Shown: piece by piece, positions 1-6,039 of the stretch
Layout of the letters: each line of letters opens with the position of its first letter
How positions within the stretch are numbered: the stretch's first letter is position 1
The notes under the pieces: model-generated
What the model saw: only the letters and a program-made list of their open reading frames with translations
Told to the model about the DNA's origin: nothing
Database searches by the model: none
Assembly (NCBI GenBank): GCA_945946745.1
Contig: CAMEWZ010000054.1
Location: 1-10,193 of the forward strand
Direction of reading: 5' to 3'
From: an uncultured Clostridia bacterium
GTDB lineage: Bacteria > Bacillota > Clostridia > Oscillospirales > Oscillospiraceae
DNA: 10,193 bases
Position numbers and translations under genes: made by a program

Positions 1-653
1 AGACCGTCCAGCATCTCATGGCGGCGTACTGTGGTAAGGGAGTGGTGGTCGGTTAGGTAGACCACTTGAACCCGATAGCCAAGTTCCCCGGCATAATAGG
101 GCAGAAGCCCGGCGAAAAACAGCTGCTCATCATCTCCGTGGGTGGAAAACAGAATCAGATCCGCACATCCCTCCGCCGGGGCCTCCCAACGCTGGACAAA
201 GGTTGGAACCTGGCCCGGCGTAAACACATACAGCTCATTGAGCCGAACCGGGCCGCTGTGGAAGGACACTGTCACGGAAACGGGTGCTCTGCCGAAGTAT
301 GCCTCCAGATCCAGGAATTCGTGCAGAAAGCCGCTGCGCCCGCACACGATCGTTTCCTCTGTAGCATTGTCGGTCACGGTATATTCCCCATATTCTTCGT
401 CAAATATCAGATACAGCGAGCCGATTCCCTCCGGGGCTTCCAGCGTCATCCAGGCGGGAGACCCGTAGGTTTGGGCTCTGACGGTATTGCCGTCAAAAAG
501 GCCTGCCAGGTAGGGAAAGCCCTCTTGAGCCGCAATGAGGGAAGTTCCGCTGATATCCCGGGCCTGCACTGGCTCTGCGGCCTTTGCCCGCGGCGCTGCA
601 GCCAGGAAAAGACACAGAAAAGCGCAAACGCTTCTTCGCAGCAGGCGCAACAT
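1..653 (-). CDS. Secreted PIG-L family deacetylase, N-terminal part (cut by window edge)
   Basis: Translating the minus strand from the ATG at 651-653 gives 217 residues that run off the window. Residues 1-26 look like a signal peptide: basic MLRLLRRS, a hydrophobic stretch, then an AKA-A cleavage-like site. Residues about 27-160 form a beta-rich segment resembling a discoidin-like sandwich (inference). From about residue 163 the sequence matches the start of the PIG-L (LmbE) fold: DLILFSTHGDDEQLFFAG, then VQVVYLTDHHS and RRHEMLDGL. This family uses zinc to remove N-acetyl groups from amino sugars and related substrates, and the signal peptide suggests action outside the membrane. The zinc motif is normally HPDDE; here it is HGDDE (172-176). 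The start is supported by GGGAGGG six bases upstream and by a perfect promoter. The substrate is unknown and the rest of the catalytic domain is not visible. Confidence 0.85.
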   Translation of the reverse strand, partial: MLRLLRRSVCAFLCLFLAAAPRAKAAEPVQARDISGTSLIAAQEGFPYLAGLFDGNTVRAQTYGSPAWMTLEAPEGIGSLYLIFDEEYGEYTVTDNATEETIVCGRSGFLHEFLDLEAYFGRAPVSVTVSFHSGPVRLNELYVFTPGQVPTFVQRWEAPAEGCADLILFSTHGDDEQLFFAGLLPYYAGELGYRVQVVYLTDHHSLTTVRRHEMLDG

Positions 654-686
654 GGCGATCCCTCCCGTTTCTGTATATCTGTATTC

Positions 687-715
687 ATTATATCAGAGAG
701 CACTGCGCTTGTCAA
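687..715 (-). promoter_or_regulatory. Perfect-consensus sigma-A promoter for the PIG-L gene
   Basis: On the minus strand, TTGACA (710-715) is followed by a 17-base spacer and TATAAT (687-692), so both hexamers and the spacing are ideal. Transcription should start near 680, leaving a short leader with the GGGAGGG ribosome site at 660-666. The promoter lies back to back with the mutY promoter. Confidence 0.85.
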
Positions 716-733
716 AAGGGAGATGTGGCAGGC

Positions 734-762
734 TTGACATTGGGTTGCCCTACATGTAAAAT
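734..762 (+). promoter_or_regulatory. Sigma-A promoter for mutY and the PHP gene
   Basis: TTGACA (734-739), a 17-base spacer and TAAAAT (757-762) form a near-consensus promoter on the plus strand. An 8-base palindrome, TACATGTA (751-758), overlaps the upstream edge of the -10 box; such short palindromes are common by chance. Its -35 box sits 18 bases from the -35 box of the divergent PIG-L promoter. Predicted transcription starts near 769, giving a leader of about 56 bases before the GTG start at 825. Confidence 0.8.
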
Positions 763-824
763 GGGATTGATTCGACAAAGGCCGACAGTTTTCATTTCAG
801 AAAGCAGGAAAGGGGGAAATCCCT

Positions 825-1865
825 GTGGAACAATCCGATATTCTGGCGCAGCTTCCCCGGCTTGCGCTGCCCTGGTACGCGGAAAACCGCCGGGAGCTGC
901 CCTGGCGGGCGGATCGGGAGGCGTATCATATTTGGCTGTCGGAAATCATGCTCCAGCAGACCCGGGTGGAGACAGTAAAGGGGTATTATGCCCGGTTTCT
1001 GGAGGCACTGCCCACTGTGGAAGCCCTGGCTGCCTGCGATGACGATGCCTTGCACAAGCTCTGGGAAGGGCTTGGGTATTACAGCCGGGTGCGGAATCTG
1101 AAAAAAGCTGCCCAGGTGATTATGGAGCAATACGGCGGGGCGTTCCCTAAGCGCTATGACCAGGTTCTGGCGCTGCCCGGTATCGGGGCCTATACGGCGG
1201 GTGCCATCTGCTCCATCGCCTTCGGACTGCCTACCCCGGCAGTGGACGGAAATGTGCTGCGCCTGGTTTCCCGGCTGCTGGATGACCCGGCCCCGATTGA
1301 CCTGCCTGCCACAAAAGCCCGGGTCACGGAGGCTTTGGCGGCGGTTTATCCCCGGGAAGCGGGGGACTTTACCCAGGCGCTGATGGAGCTTGGCGCCACG
1401 GTGTGCGGCCCGAACCGAAAGCCGGAGTGCGGCAGCTGTCCCTGCCGGGAATGCTGCCTGGGCTTTCAGCATGGTACGGCGGAGGCGCTGCCTGTGAAAG
1501 TGCCCAAAAAGGAGAAACGGCAGGAGGAACGGACGGTTTTCCTTTTTCGATGCGGCGATCAGTACGCTCTGGAAAGAAGACCCGATAAGGGCCTTCTGGC
1601 GGGACTGTGGCAATTTCCCAATGTGGCGGGGCAGCTGGATACCCGGCAGGCCCTGGCCCAGGCGGAGCGCTGGGGACTGCGGCCCAGGGAAATCCAGCGG
1701 GAAGTATTCCGAAAGCACATCTTTACCCATATTCAGTGGAATATGAAAGGGATTTATCTGGAAGTTGCTGAGCCGGCTGGCCCCTTCCAGTGGTTTACAG
1801 AGGAACAGATCAACACTCAGGCGGCGCTGCCCACGGCGTTTCGCCTGTTTTGGGAGGAATCATAA
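825..1865 (+). CDS. mutY: A/G-specific adenine DNA glycosylase MutY
   Basis: This 346-residue protein removes adenine mispaired with 8-oxoguanine in base excision repair. The catalytic glutamate is E40 in SEIMLQQTRV. The helix-hairpin-helix is LPGIGAYTAGAI (about 117-128) and the catalytic aspartate is D141 in AVDGNV. The iron-sulfur cluster cysteines are C194, C202, C205 and C211. The first gap is seven residues, one more than in the E. coli enzyme, and extra cysteines lie at 207 and 210. The C-terminal third (about 230-340) is the NUDIX-like domain that recognises 8-oxoguanine, with LLAGLWQFPN as its signature. The GTG start is chosen because a purine-rich GGAAAGGGGG site ends eight bases upstream and no closer ATG exists. 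The length is typical for the family. Its TAA stop overlaps the ATG of the next gene, so the two are probably translationally coupled. Confidence 0.95.
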   Translation: MEQSDILAQLPRLALPWYAENRRELPWRADREAYHIWLSEIMLQQTRVETVKGYYARFLEALPTVEALAACDDDALHKLWEGLGYYSRVRNLKKAAQVIMEQYGGAFPKRYDQVLALPGIGAYTAGAICSIAFGLPTPAVDGNVLRLVSRLLDDPAPIDLPATKARVTEALAAVYPREAGDFTQALMELGATVCGPNRKPECGSCPCRECCLGFQHGTAEALPVKVPKKEKRQEERTVFLFRCGDQYALERRPDKGLLAGLWQFPNVAGQLDTRQALAQAERWGLRPREIQREVFRKHIFTHIQWNMKGIYLEVAEPAGPFQWFTEEQINTQAALPTAFRLFWEES

Positions 1866-2650
1866 TGTATGACTTTCACATCCATTCCCGGGTATCCTTT
1901 GACGGGCACGACGCGGCGGAGGCCATGGCCCGGGCAGCGGTAGACGCGGGGCTGAAGGAAATCTGCTTCACCGACCACCTGGACTATGATCCGCTGGGAA
2001 CCATGCCGGATATGGCCTTTGACACGGAGGTCTACCGCAGGGAATATGACGGCCTGGAGGTTCCGGGCCTAATGATCCGCCGGGGAATGGAATTTGGACT
2101 GAGCCGGGATAATGTAGCGCAATTTCAGCGGGATCTGAAGCGGTATCCCTTTGATTTTGTTTTAGGCTCTATCCATTTTGTGGATGATTTGGATGTCTAT
2201 TTTGCGGAATACTGGCAGAATAAAACGGTTTTTCAAGCGGAACGCCGCTTTTTGGAGGAAACTCTGGCCTGTGTGCGGATTCACGATGATTTTGACGTTT
2301 TGGCCCATCTGACCTACATCAGCAAGCCGCCCTGCCATCCCAATCCCAGACCGCTGCCCTATGGAGAGCACCGGCAGATCATCGACGAGATTCTCCGCAC
2401 TTTGGCGGATAAGGGAAAGGGCCTGGAGCTGAATACCAGCGGCCTGGATCGCTGCGGCGGTTTTCTGCCTACGGCGGATTATTTCCACCGGTTTCGGGAG
2501 CTGGGCGGCCAGATCGTCACCATTGGCTCCGATGCCCACCGATGCAACCGGGTGGGGCAGTATTCCGCCGGGGCCTGCGATATGCTGAAGGACATTTTTG
2601 GGTACGTCTGTACCTTTGAAGGCCGGAAACCGATTTTCCATAAGCTGTGA
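1865..2650 (+). CDS. PHP-domain phosphoesterase, histidinol-phosphatase type
   Basis: The 261-residue protein has the full PHP metal-binding set: H5 and H7 (HIHS), H38 (FTDH), E76 (GMEFG), H104 (GSIHF), H148 (LAHLTY), and D223 with H225 (GSDAH). This pattern and length fit HisJ/HisK-type histidinol-phosphatase, which hydrolyses L-histidinol phosphate in histidine synthesis. No other his gene is present, so another phosphate-ester substrate cannot be excluded. An open frame extends upstream to 1790, but the ATG at 1865 is preferred: it has GGGAGG seven bases upstream, gives a normal N-terminus and forms a TAATG junction with mutY. It probably shares the mutY promoter. No terminator hairpin follows it; the convergent gene's stop codon begins four bases on. 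Confidence 0.85.
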   Translation: MYDFHIHSRVSFDGHDAAEAMARAAVDAGLKEICFTDHLDYDPLGTMPDMAFDTEVYRREYDGLEVPGLMIRRGMEFGLSRDNVAQFQRDLKRYPFDFVLGSIHFVDDLDVYFAEYWQNKTVFQAERRFLEETLACVRIHDDFDVLAHLTYISKPPCHPNPRPLPYGEHRQIIDEILRTLADKGKGLELNTSGLDRCGGFLPTADYFHRFRELGGQIVTIGSDAHRCNRVGQYSAGACDMLKDIFGYVCTFEGRKPIFHKL

Positions 2651-2653
2651 TTA

Positions 2654-3133
2654 TCACGGGAGAATGCCCTCGTGGCGCAGCAGCCAGGCCTTGCGCGCCA
2701 GACCGCCGGCGTAGCCGGTGAGCTGTCCCTTGGCGCCTACACAGCGGTGGCAGGGAATCACAATGGAAATGGGATTGCGTCCCACCGCACCGCCCACGGC
2801 CTGCGCGGACATGGCAGCCTTGCCCAGCTGCCGGGCGACTTCCCGGGCGATGCTGCCGTAGCTGCGGGTCTCGCCGTAGGGAATGGTCAGCAGAATGTCC
2901 CACACCAGGCGCTGAAAGGGGGTTCCCTCCGGGGCCAGGGGTAGGGAAATATGGGGGATCTGCCCCCCAAAATAGGCGTCCAGCCACTGCTTTGTGTTAT
3001 CCAAAATGGGGTGGCTGCGGGAAGGTACGTCCTCTGGACAGGGCCGATCCATCCAGATCCCGGTAAGGCCTTCCTCGGAACAGGTGAGCAGAAGCGTTCC
3101 CAGCGGGGATGGATATTGCGCGTAATGGGTCAT
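2654..3133 (-). CDS. ogt: Methylated-DNA--protein-cysteine methyltransferase (Ogt type)
   Basis: This 159-residue protein transfers alkyl groups from O6-alkylguanine in DNA to its own cysteine, a suicide repair reaction. The acceptor is C128 in IPCHRC, preceded by the hinge asparagine N120 (GRNPIS) and followed by LTGYAGGLARK. The helix-turn-helix region lies around residues 72-115, including PYGETRSYGSIA. PCHRC replaces the usual PCHRV. Q111 sits where the human enzyme has its arginine finger; I believe this glutamine is common in bacterial Ogt proteins with an AQAVGGAVG segment. The open frame extends 23 codons upstream, but the ATG at 3133 is chosen because AAAGGAGA lies at the right distance and homologous proteins begin near MTHYAQYPSPLG. 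I see no convincing promoter of its own in the divergent region. Confidence 0.93.
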   Translation of the reverse strand: MTHYAQYPSPLGTLLLTCSEEGLTGIWMDRPCPEDVPSRSHPILDNTKQWLDAYFGGQIPHISLPLAPEGTPFQRLVWDILLTIPYGETRSYGSIAREVARQLGKAAMSAQAVGGAVGRNPISIVIPCHRCVGAKGQLTGYAGGLARKAWLLRHEGILP

Positions 3134-3140
3134 GGTGTGG

Positions 3141-3148
3141 TCTCCTTT
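3141..3148 (-). promoter_or_regulatory. Ribosome binding site that fixes the ogt start
   Basis: On the minus strand this reads AAAGGAGA, with GGAG eight bases before the ATG at 3133. It favours the short 159-residue form over the upstream in-frame start at 3202. Confidence 0.8.
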
Positions 3149-3182
3149 CTTGAAATCGGATAGACGATCCGGGCGGGAAAGT

Positions 3183-3219
3183 CCATAGCTGCGCCCTTGC
3201 ATTCCCCTGCGGGCTATGG
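3183..3219. promoter_or_regulatory. Inverted repeat flanking the sugar-transferase promoter, possible operator
   Basis: CCATAGC (3183-3189) and GCTATGG (3213-3219) are perfect 7-base inverted arms about 30 bases apart centre to centre, roughly three helical turns. The left arm lies just upstream of the -35 box. The right arm covers the TGG of the extended -10 element. The placement suits a repressor or activator site, but no regulator gene is adjacent and chance is possible. Confidence 0.3.
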
Positions 3220-3225
3220 TATGAT
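3197..3225 (+). promoter_or_regulatory. Extended -10 sigma-A promoter for the sugar transferase
   Basis: TTGCAT (3197-3202), a 17-base spacer and TATGAT (3220-3225) are preceded by TGG (3217-3219), which makes an extended -10 element. Transcription would start near 3232, about 40 bases before the chosen start codon. Confidence 0.7.
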
Positions 3226-3272
3226 AAGGAAAATGGGATCTTGGCGAAAGAGAAAAGGATGTGAAGCGGGAA

Positions 3273-4676
3273 ATGAAAAAACTGAGCCGCGGCGCTTATG
3301 AGGATATGAAGGGCTTTGTCCGGGTGGCGGAAACGCTGCTGGAGGTTCTGGTCATGACGCTGCTGTACTACGCTGCCTGGAAGAAAGGGTATTCCCTGGA
3401 CTATTTTGTCTATAAGGGCAAATATGTGCTGATGGGCGTATACGCGGTACTGCTGTATGTGTTTTTCCAGAACTCGGAATGTACCAAATTTGGACAGCTG
3501 CGCAGAATTGATTTGATTCTGGGGCAGATCATATCGCTGTTTCTGGTGAATTTCATCACCTATTTCCAGCTGTGTTTGATCGCCAACGCCATGCTGTCTC
3601 CCACGCCGATTCTGCTGCTGCTGGCAGGGGAGATCGTGGCGGCAGTGGTGCTGATTTATGTGTACACGGGGCTGTATCACAAGCTGTACGCGCCCCACGA
3701 TATGCTGCTGGTCTATGGCAACAGGCGGGGCGTTGATCTGAAGATCAAGATGGACTCCCGGAAGGACAAGTATAATATCAGCAAGCTGATCTCTGCGGAG
3801 GAGGGAATGGAGGCCATCTGTCGGGAAATCCCCAATTTTGACGCGGTGATTCTCAATGATGTGCCCGCCCAGCTGCGAAACGACATTTTAAAATACTGCT
3901 ACCGCTATCGGATCCGCACCTATATCGCCCCGAAGCTGACGGACATTATGATCCGGGGTGCCCGGAATATCACCCTGTTTGATACCCCACTGCTGCTGGT
4001 CAAGGGCACGGGCTTGACCCCTGCCCAGCGGGTTGCGAAGCGGGCGATGGACATTGTGCTGTGTTCCATTGCCATGATTCCGGCGGCGCCGGTGATGCTG
4101 CTGGTGGCGCTGGCTATCAAGCTGGAGGATGGCGGCCCGGTATTTTACCGCCAGAAGCGGCTGACCCGGAACGGCAGGGAATTTGAGATTCTCAAGTTCC
4201 GCAGCATGATCGTAGACGCGGAGAAATTCGAGGGTGCGGTGCTGGCCAAGGAGCGGGATCCCCGAATCACCAGGGTGGGCCGTGTCATCCGGGCTACCCG
4301 CCTGGACGAGCTGCCCCAGCTGCTGAACATCTTGAAGGGGGATATGAGCATCGTCGGCCCCCGGCCGGAGCGGAAGGTCATCGCGGATGAATACTGCAAG
4401 GAGATTCCGGAATTTGCCTACCGCTTAAAGGTGCGGGGCGGCTTGACCGGCTACGCCCAGATCTACGGCAAGTACAATACCAGCGCCTATGACAAGCTGC
4501 GGCTGGATCTGATGTATATTGAGAACTACTCGCTGCTGCTGGATATCAAGCTGATTTTTCTGACGCTGCGAATCATTTTCAGCAAGGACAGCACCGAGGG
4601 CATTGATGTGGCCCAGGAGAACCAGAAACGGGCCGAGGAGCTGCTCCGGGAGATCGACCGGGACAAACAGGAATAA
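3273..4676 (+). CDS. Polyprenyl-phosphate sugar phosphotransferase (bacterial sugar transferase family)
   Basis: This 467-residue membrane enzyme belongs to the family that moves a sugar-1-phosphate from a nucleotide sugar to undecaprenyl phosphate, the first step of surface polysaccharide assembly. Four hydrophobic segments lie near residues 20-36, 51-66, 81-104 and 112-133. A soluble Rossmann-like region follows (about 142-245), then a further hydrophobic helix (about 259-282). The catalytic domain carries GGPVFYRQKR, EILKFRSM, the Asp-Glu pair D345-E346 in RLDELPQLLN, GDMSIVGPRPE, and GGLTGYAQIYG. This is the long WcaJ-like architecture; the sugar cannot be told from sequence. The frame is open from a GTG at 3261, but the AAAAGG before it is too close to serve that codon, so the ATG at 3273 is preferred with moderate confidence. 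No other glycosyltransferase is nearby except the convergent acyltransferase, which could decorate the same glycan (inference). Confidence 0.9.
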   Translation: MKKLSRGAYEDMKGFVRVAETLLEVLVMTLLYYAAWKKGYSLDYFVYKGKYVLMGVYAVLLYVFFQNSECTKFGQLRRIDLILGQIISLFLVNFITYFQLCLIANAMLSPTPILLLLAGEIVAAVVLIYVYTGLYHKLYAPHDMLLVYGNRRGVDLKIKMDSRKDKYNISKLISAEEGMEAICREIPNFDAVILNDVPAQLRNDILKYCYRYRIRTYIAPKLTDIMIRGARNITLFDTPLLLVKGTGLTPAQRVAKRAMDIVLCSIAMIPAAPVMLLVALAIKLEDGGPVFYRQKRLTRNGREFEILKFRSMIVDAEKFEGAVLAKERDPRITRVGRVIRATRLDELPQLLNILKGDMSIVGPRPERKVIADEYCKEIPEFAYRLKVRGGLTGYAQIYGKYNTSAYDKLRLDLMYIENYSLLLDIKLIFLTLRIIFSKDSTEGIDVAQENQKRAEELLREIDRDKQE

Positions 4677-4681
4677 CGAAA

Positions 4682-4727
4682 GGCTGTCATTCCATGGGGA
4701 AGCTCTGGAATGACAGCCCATTTTATT
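4682..4727. terminator. Bidirectional intrinsic terminator
   Basis: A 13-base-pair perfect stem pairs 4682-4694 with 4706-4718 (GGCTGTCATTCCA with TGGAATGACAGCC) around an 11-base loop. On the plus strand it is followed by CATTTTATT. On the minus strand it is followed by TTTCGTTATT. It lies 6 bases after the sugar-transferase stop and 5 bases beyond the acyltransferase stop, so it can end both convergent transcripts. The U-tracts are modest. Confidence 0.85.
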
Positions 4728-5847
4728 CCGCCATGGAAACAGAGCGTTTGCACAGGGAGAAGACCTTGCGTATTAGTGTGTACGCGGCCCAAACCAACGC
4801 GGACAGGCACAAAGACCGGAAATATACGGTCAGTACAACAGGGAGGAAATATTGCAGCCGATCCTCTGCTTGCGGCACCAGATCGGCAAGGGCGCTGTAG
4901 ACTTGCTGATCGAAGATCCAGGACACCAGATAGGCCCCCAGACACAGGTCGGACAGGAAGGCCAGAATCCTGCGGATCATTCGCCCGCACCGGCTGAAAT
5001 CCAGACCGGCGAAAAACTGGAAAACCAGGACGCTCTGAATCACGGTCAGAATGGAGGCGTGCTCGTCCCAGATGCCGATGATGAAATTGCCGGGATAGCA
5101 GCGGTAGTAGCTGTAGCTGCCAACGGCGACAAAGGTCAGACCTATGCACAGAAGATTCACGCTTCTTTTGATATTCAGCGGATAATCCCGGAGATAAGCG
5201 CCCAAATAATAATAGGTAATGGGGAACATGGAAATCCACCAGCTGGGCAGCAGGGGGTCACAGGCATCGGAGGAGGAGGGGGAGAGCCACCAGCTGGCAT
5301 CGGTGAGACAGTGAATGTTCGCGATTCCGGGCATGGCCGTGAGCAGCAGGAAAATCAGAATCAGATTTCTCCGGCTGCGCTGGGAGCCAAGGTTGTCATA
5401 TAGGATATTCAAGTAGGGGATCAGCAGATATAGGCCGATGTACATGCCAATGTACCAACCGTAGGGGGCGGTGGAGAAGGAGAAAAGACCCAGAAATTCC
5501 TTCCAAAGCGAGACAGTCTCTCCCCAGAAGGTTTTCGCGGCATAGATATGGTAAGCACCGGTGCAGAGGCTGGCCAGCAGGTAAAGAATCAGAACCTTGG
5601 AAATGCCGAGAAAATACTGCCGGGTGGGCTTCTTGTTTTTCATTAGGTATCCCGACAGCATCAGAAACAGCGGGACACAGATCATAAAGAAGCTGCGCAG
5701 CAGCGTCATAAGGTACATGGATTTTCCCATCACCGGCACACCGTAAAGTCCGGAATTGGCGAAAAAGTGAACCCCAACCACGCAAAACAGCGCGAAGCAG
5801 CGCAGAACATCCAGCGCGGGATTTCGGGAGGACGCGTTCGTGCCCAT
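4723..5847 (-). CDS. Membrane acyltransferase, family 3 (OafA/YrhL-like)
   Basis: This 374-residue protein is largely hydrophobic, with about ten predicted membrane spans by eye. It begins with the family signature NPALDVLRCFALFCVVGVHF, in which R16 and H27 are the characteristic Arg and His of the first helices. It continues with PLFLMLSGYLMKNKK and WYIGMYIGLYLLIPYLN, both typical of acyltransferase family 3. These proteins usually move acetyl or other acyl groups onto sugars of surface polysaccharides, glycolipids or peptidoglycan. The acceptor here is unknown. No periplasmic SGNH domain is attached, so this is the short form. A TTG at 5850 could begin the frame, but the ATG at 5847 lies seven bases from AAGGAG and is chosen. 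It has its own promoter and ends at the shared hairpin terminator with the sugar transferase. Confidence 0.9.
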   Translation of the reverse strand: MGTNASSRNPALDVLRCFALFCVVGVHFFANSGLYGVPVMGKSMYLMTLLRSFFMICVPLFLMLSGYLMKNKKPTRQYFLGISKVLILYLLASLCTGAYHIYAAKTFWGETVSLWKEFLGLFSFSTAPYGWYIGMYIGLYLLIPYLNILYDNLGSQRSRRNLILIFLLLTAMPGIANIHCLTDASWWLSPSSSDACDPLLPSWWISMFPITYYYLGAYLRDYPLNIKRSVNLLCIGLTFVAVGSYSYYRCYPGNFIIGIWDEHASILTVIQSVLVFQFFAGLDFSRCGRMIRRILAFLSDLCLGAYLVSWIFDQQVYSALADLVPQAEDRLQYFLPVVLTVYFRSLCLSALVWAAYTLIRKVFSLCKRSVSMAE

Positions 5848-5854
5848 CAAACTT

Positions 5855-5860
5855 CTCCTT
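5855..5860 (-). promoter_or_regulatory. Ribosome binding site that fixes the acyltransferase start
   Basis: The minus strand reads AAGGAG, seven bases before the ATG at 5847. This favours the ATG over the adjacent in-frame TTG at 5850. Confidence 0.8.
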
Positions 5861-5885
5861 TGCCATTGAAAAGATCTTTGCCGCC

Positions 5886-5914
5886 ATTATAATCCGTTCG
5901 GGGGAGGATTGCAA
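5886..5914 (-). promoter_or_regulatory. Sigma-A promoter for the acyltransferase
   Basis: On the minus strand, TTGCAA (5909-5914), a 17-base spacer and a perfect TATAAT (5886-5891) lie about 40 bases upstream of the start codon. Predicted transcription begins near 5879. Confidence 0.8.
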
Positions 5915-5952
5915 GAAAATGTTGGAAAAAGGGAAAGAAAGACGGCTTTGCG

Positions 5953-5982
5953 AAATCCCCCCTTGCAAAAGGGGAGAGATTT
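5953..5982. promoter_or_regulatory. Interrupted dyad over the ktrB promoter, possible operator
   Basis: CCCCTT (5959-5964), GCAA and AAGGGG (5969-5974) form a 6-base inverted repeat, extended outward by AAATC (5953-5957) and GATTT (5978-5982) across small mismatched gaps. It covers the -35 box TTGCAA and most of the spacer of the ktrB promoter. The position suits a regulator controlling potassium uptake genes, but this is inferred from symmetry alone. Confidence 0.35.
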
Positions 5983-5990
5983 GCTATAAT
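5963..5990 (+). promoter_or_regulatory. Extended -10 sigma-A promoter for ktrB and downstream genes
   Basis: TTGCAA (5963-5968), a 16-base spacer and a perfect TATAAT (5985-5990), preceded by TGC (5982-5984), make a strong extended -10 promoter. Transcription should begin near 5997. That leaves only about 43 bases of leader, too short for a ydaO/c-di-AMP riboswitch of the kind found upstream of some ktr operons. Confidence 0.85.
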
Positions 5991-6027
5991 AAAGAACATG
6001 TATGATGGCGATGTATCACCGCCGGAG

Positions 6028-6032
6028 AGGAG
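6028..6032 (+). promoter_or_regulatory. Ribosome binding site that fixes the ktrB start
   Basis: AGGAG lies seven bases before the ATG at 6040 but only one base before the in-frame ATG at 6034. The longer frame from the ATG at 5998 would begin essentially at the predicted transcription start, so 6040 is the likely initiation codon. Confidence 0.75.
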
Positions 6033-6039
6033 AATGTGT

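Noticed and set aside
792..1730. 312-codon open frame on the minus strand opposite mutY
   Set aside because: It is a GC-rich antisense shadow of a clearly conserved mutY. The translation is rich in Arg, Gln and Pro, has no recognisable domain and has no ribosome site.
3157..3171. CGGAT-AGACG-ATCCG small hairpin in the ogt leader
   Set aside because: The stem is only five base pairs, without a U-tract or conserved context, so it is too weak for a terminator or riboswitch.
4852..5403. 183-codon plus-strand frame opposite the acyltransferase
   Set aside because: It has no promoter or ribosome site and no family motif; the minus strand encodes a complete acyltransferase with a promoter and terminator.
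5870..5879. AAAGATCTTT palindrome at the predicted acyltransferase transcription start
   Set aside because: Ten-base palindromes are expected several times by chance in a window of this size, and nothing else supports an operator here.
5848..6039. Possible c-di-AMP (ydaO) riboswitch before ktrB
   Set aside because: The predicted leader is about 43 bases, far shorter than that riboswitch class.
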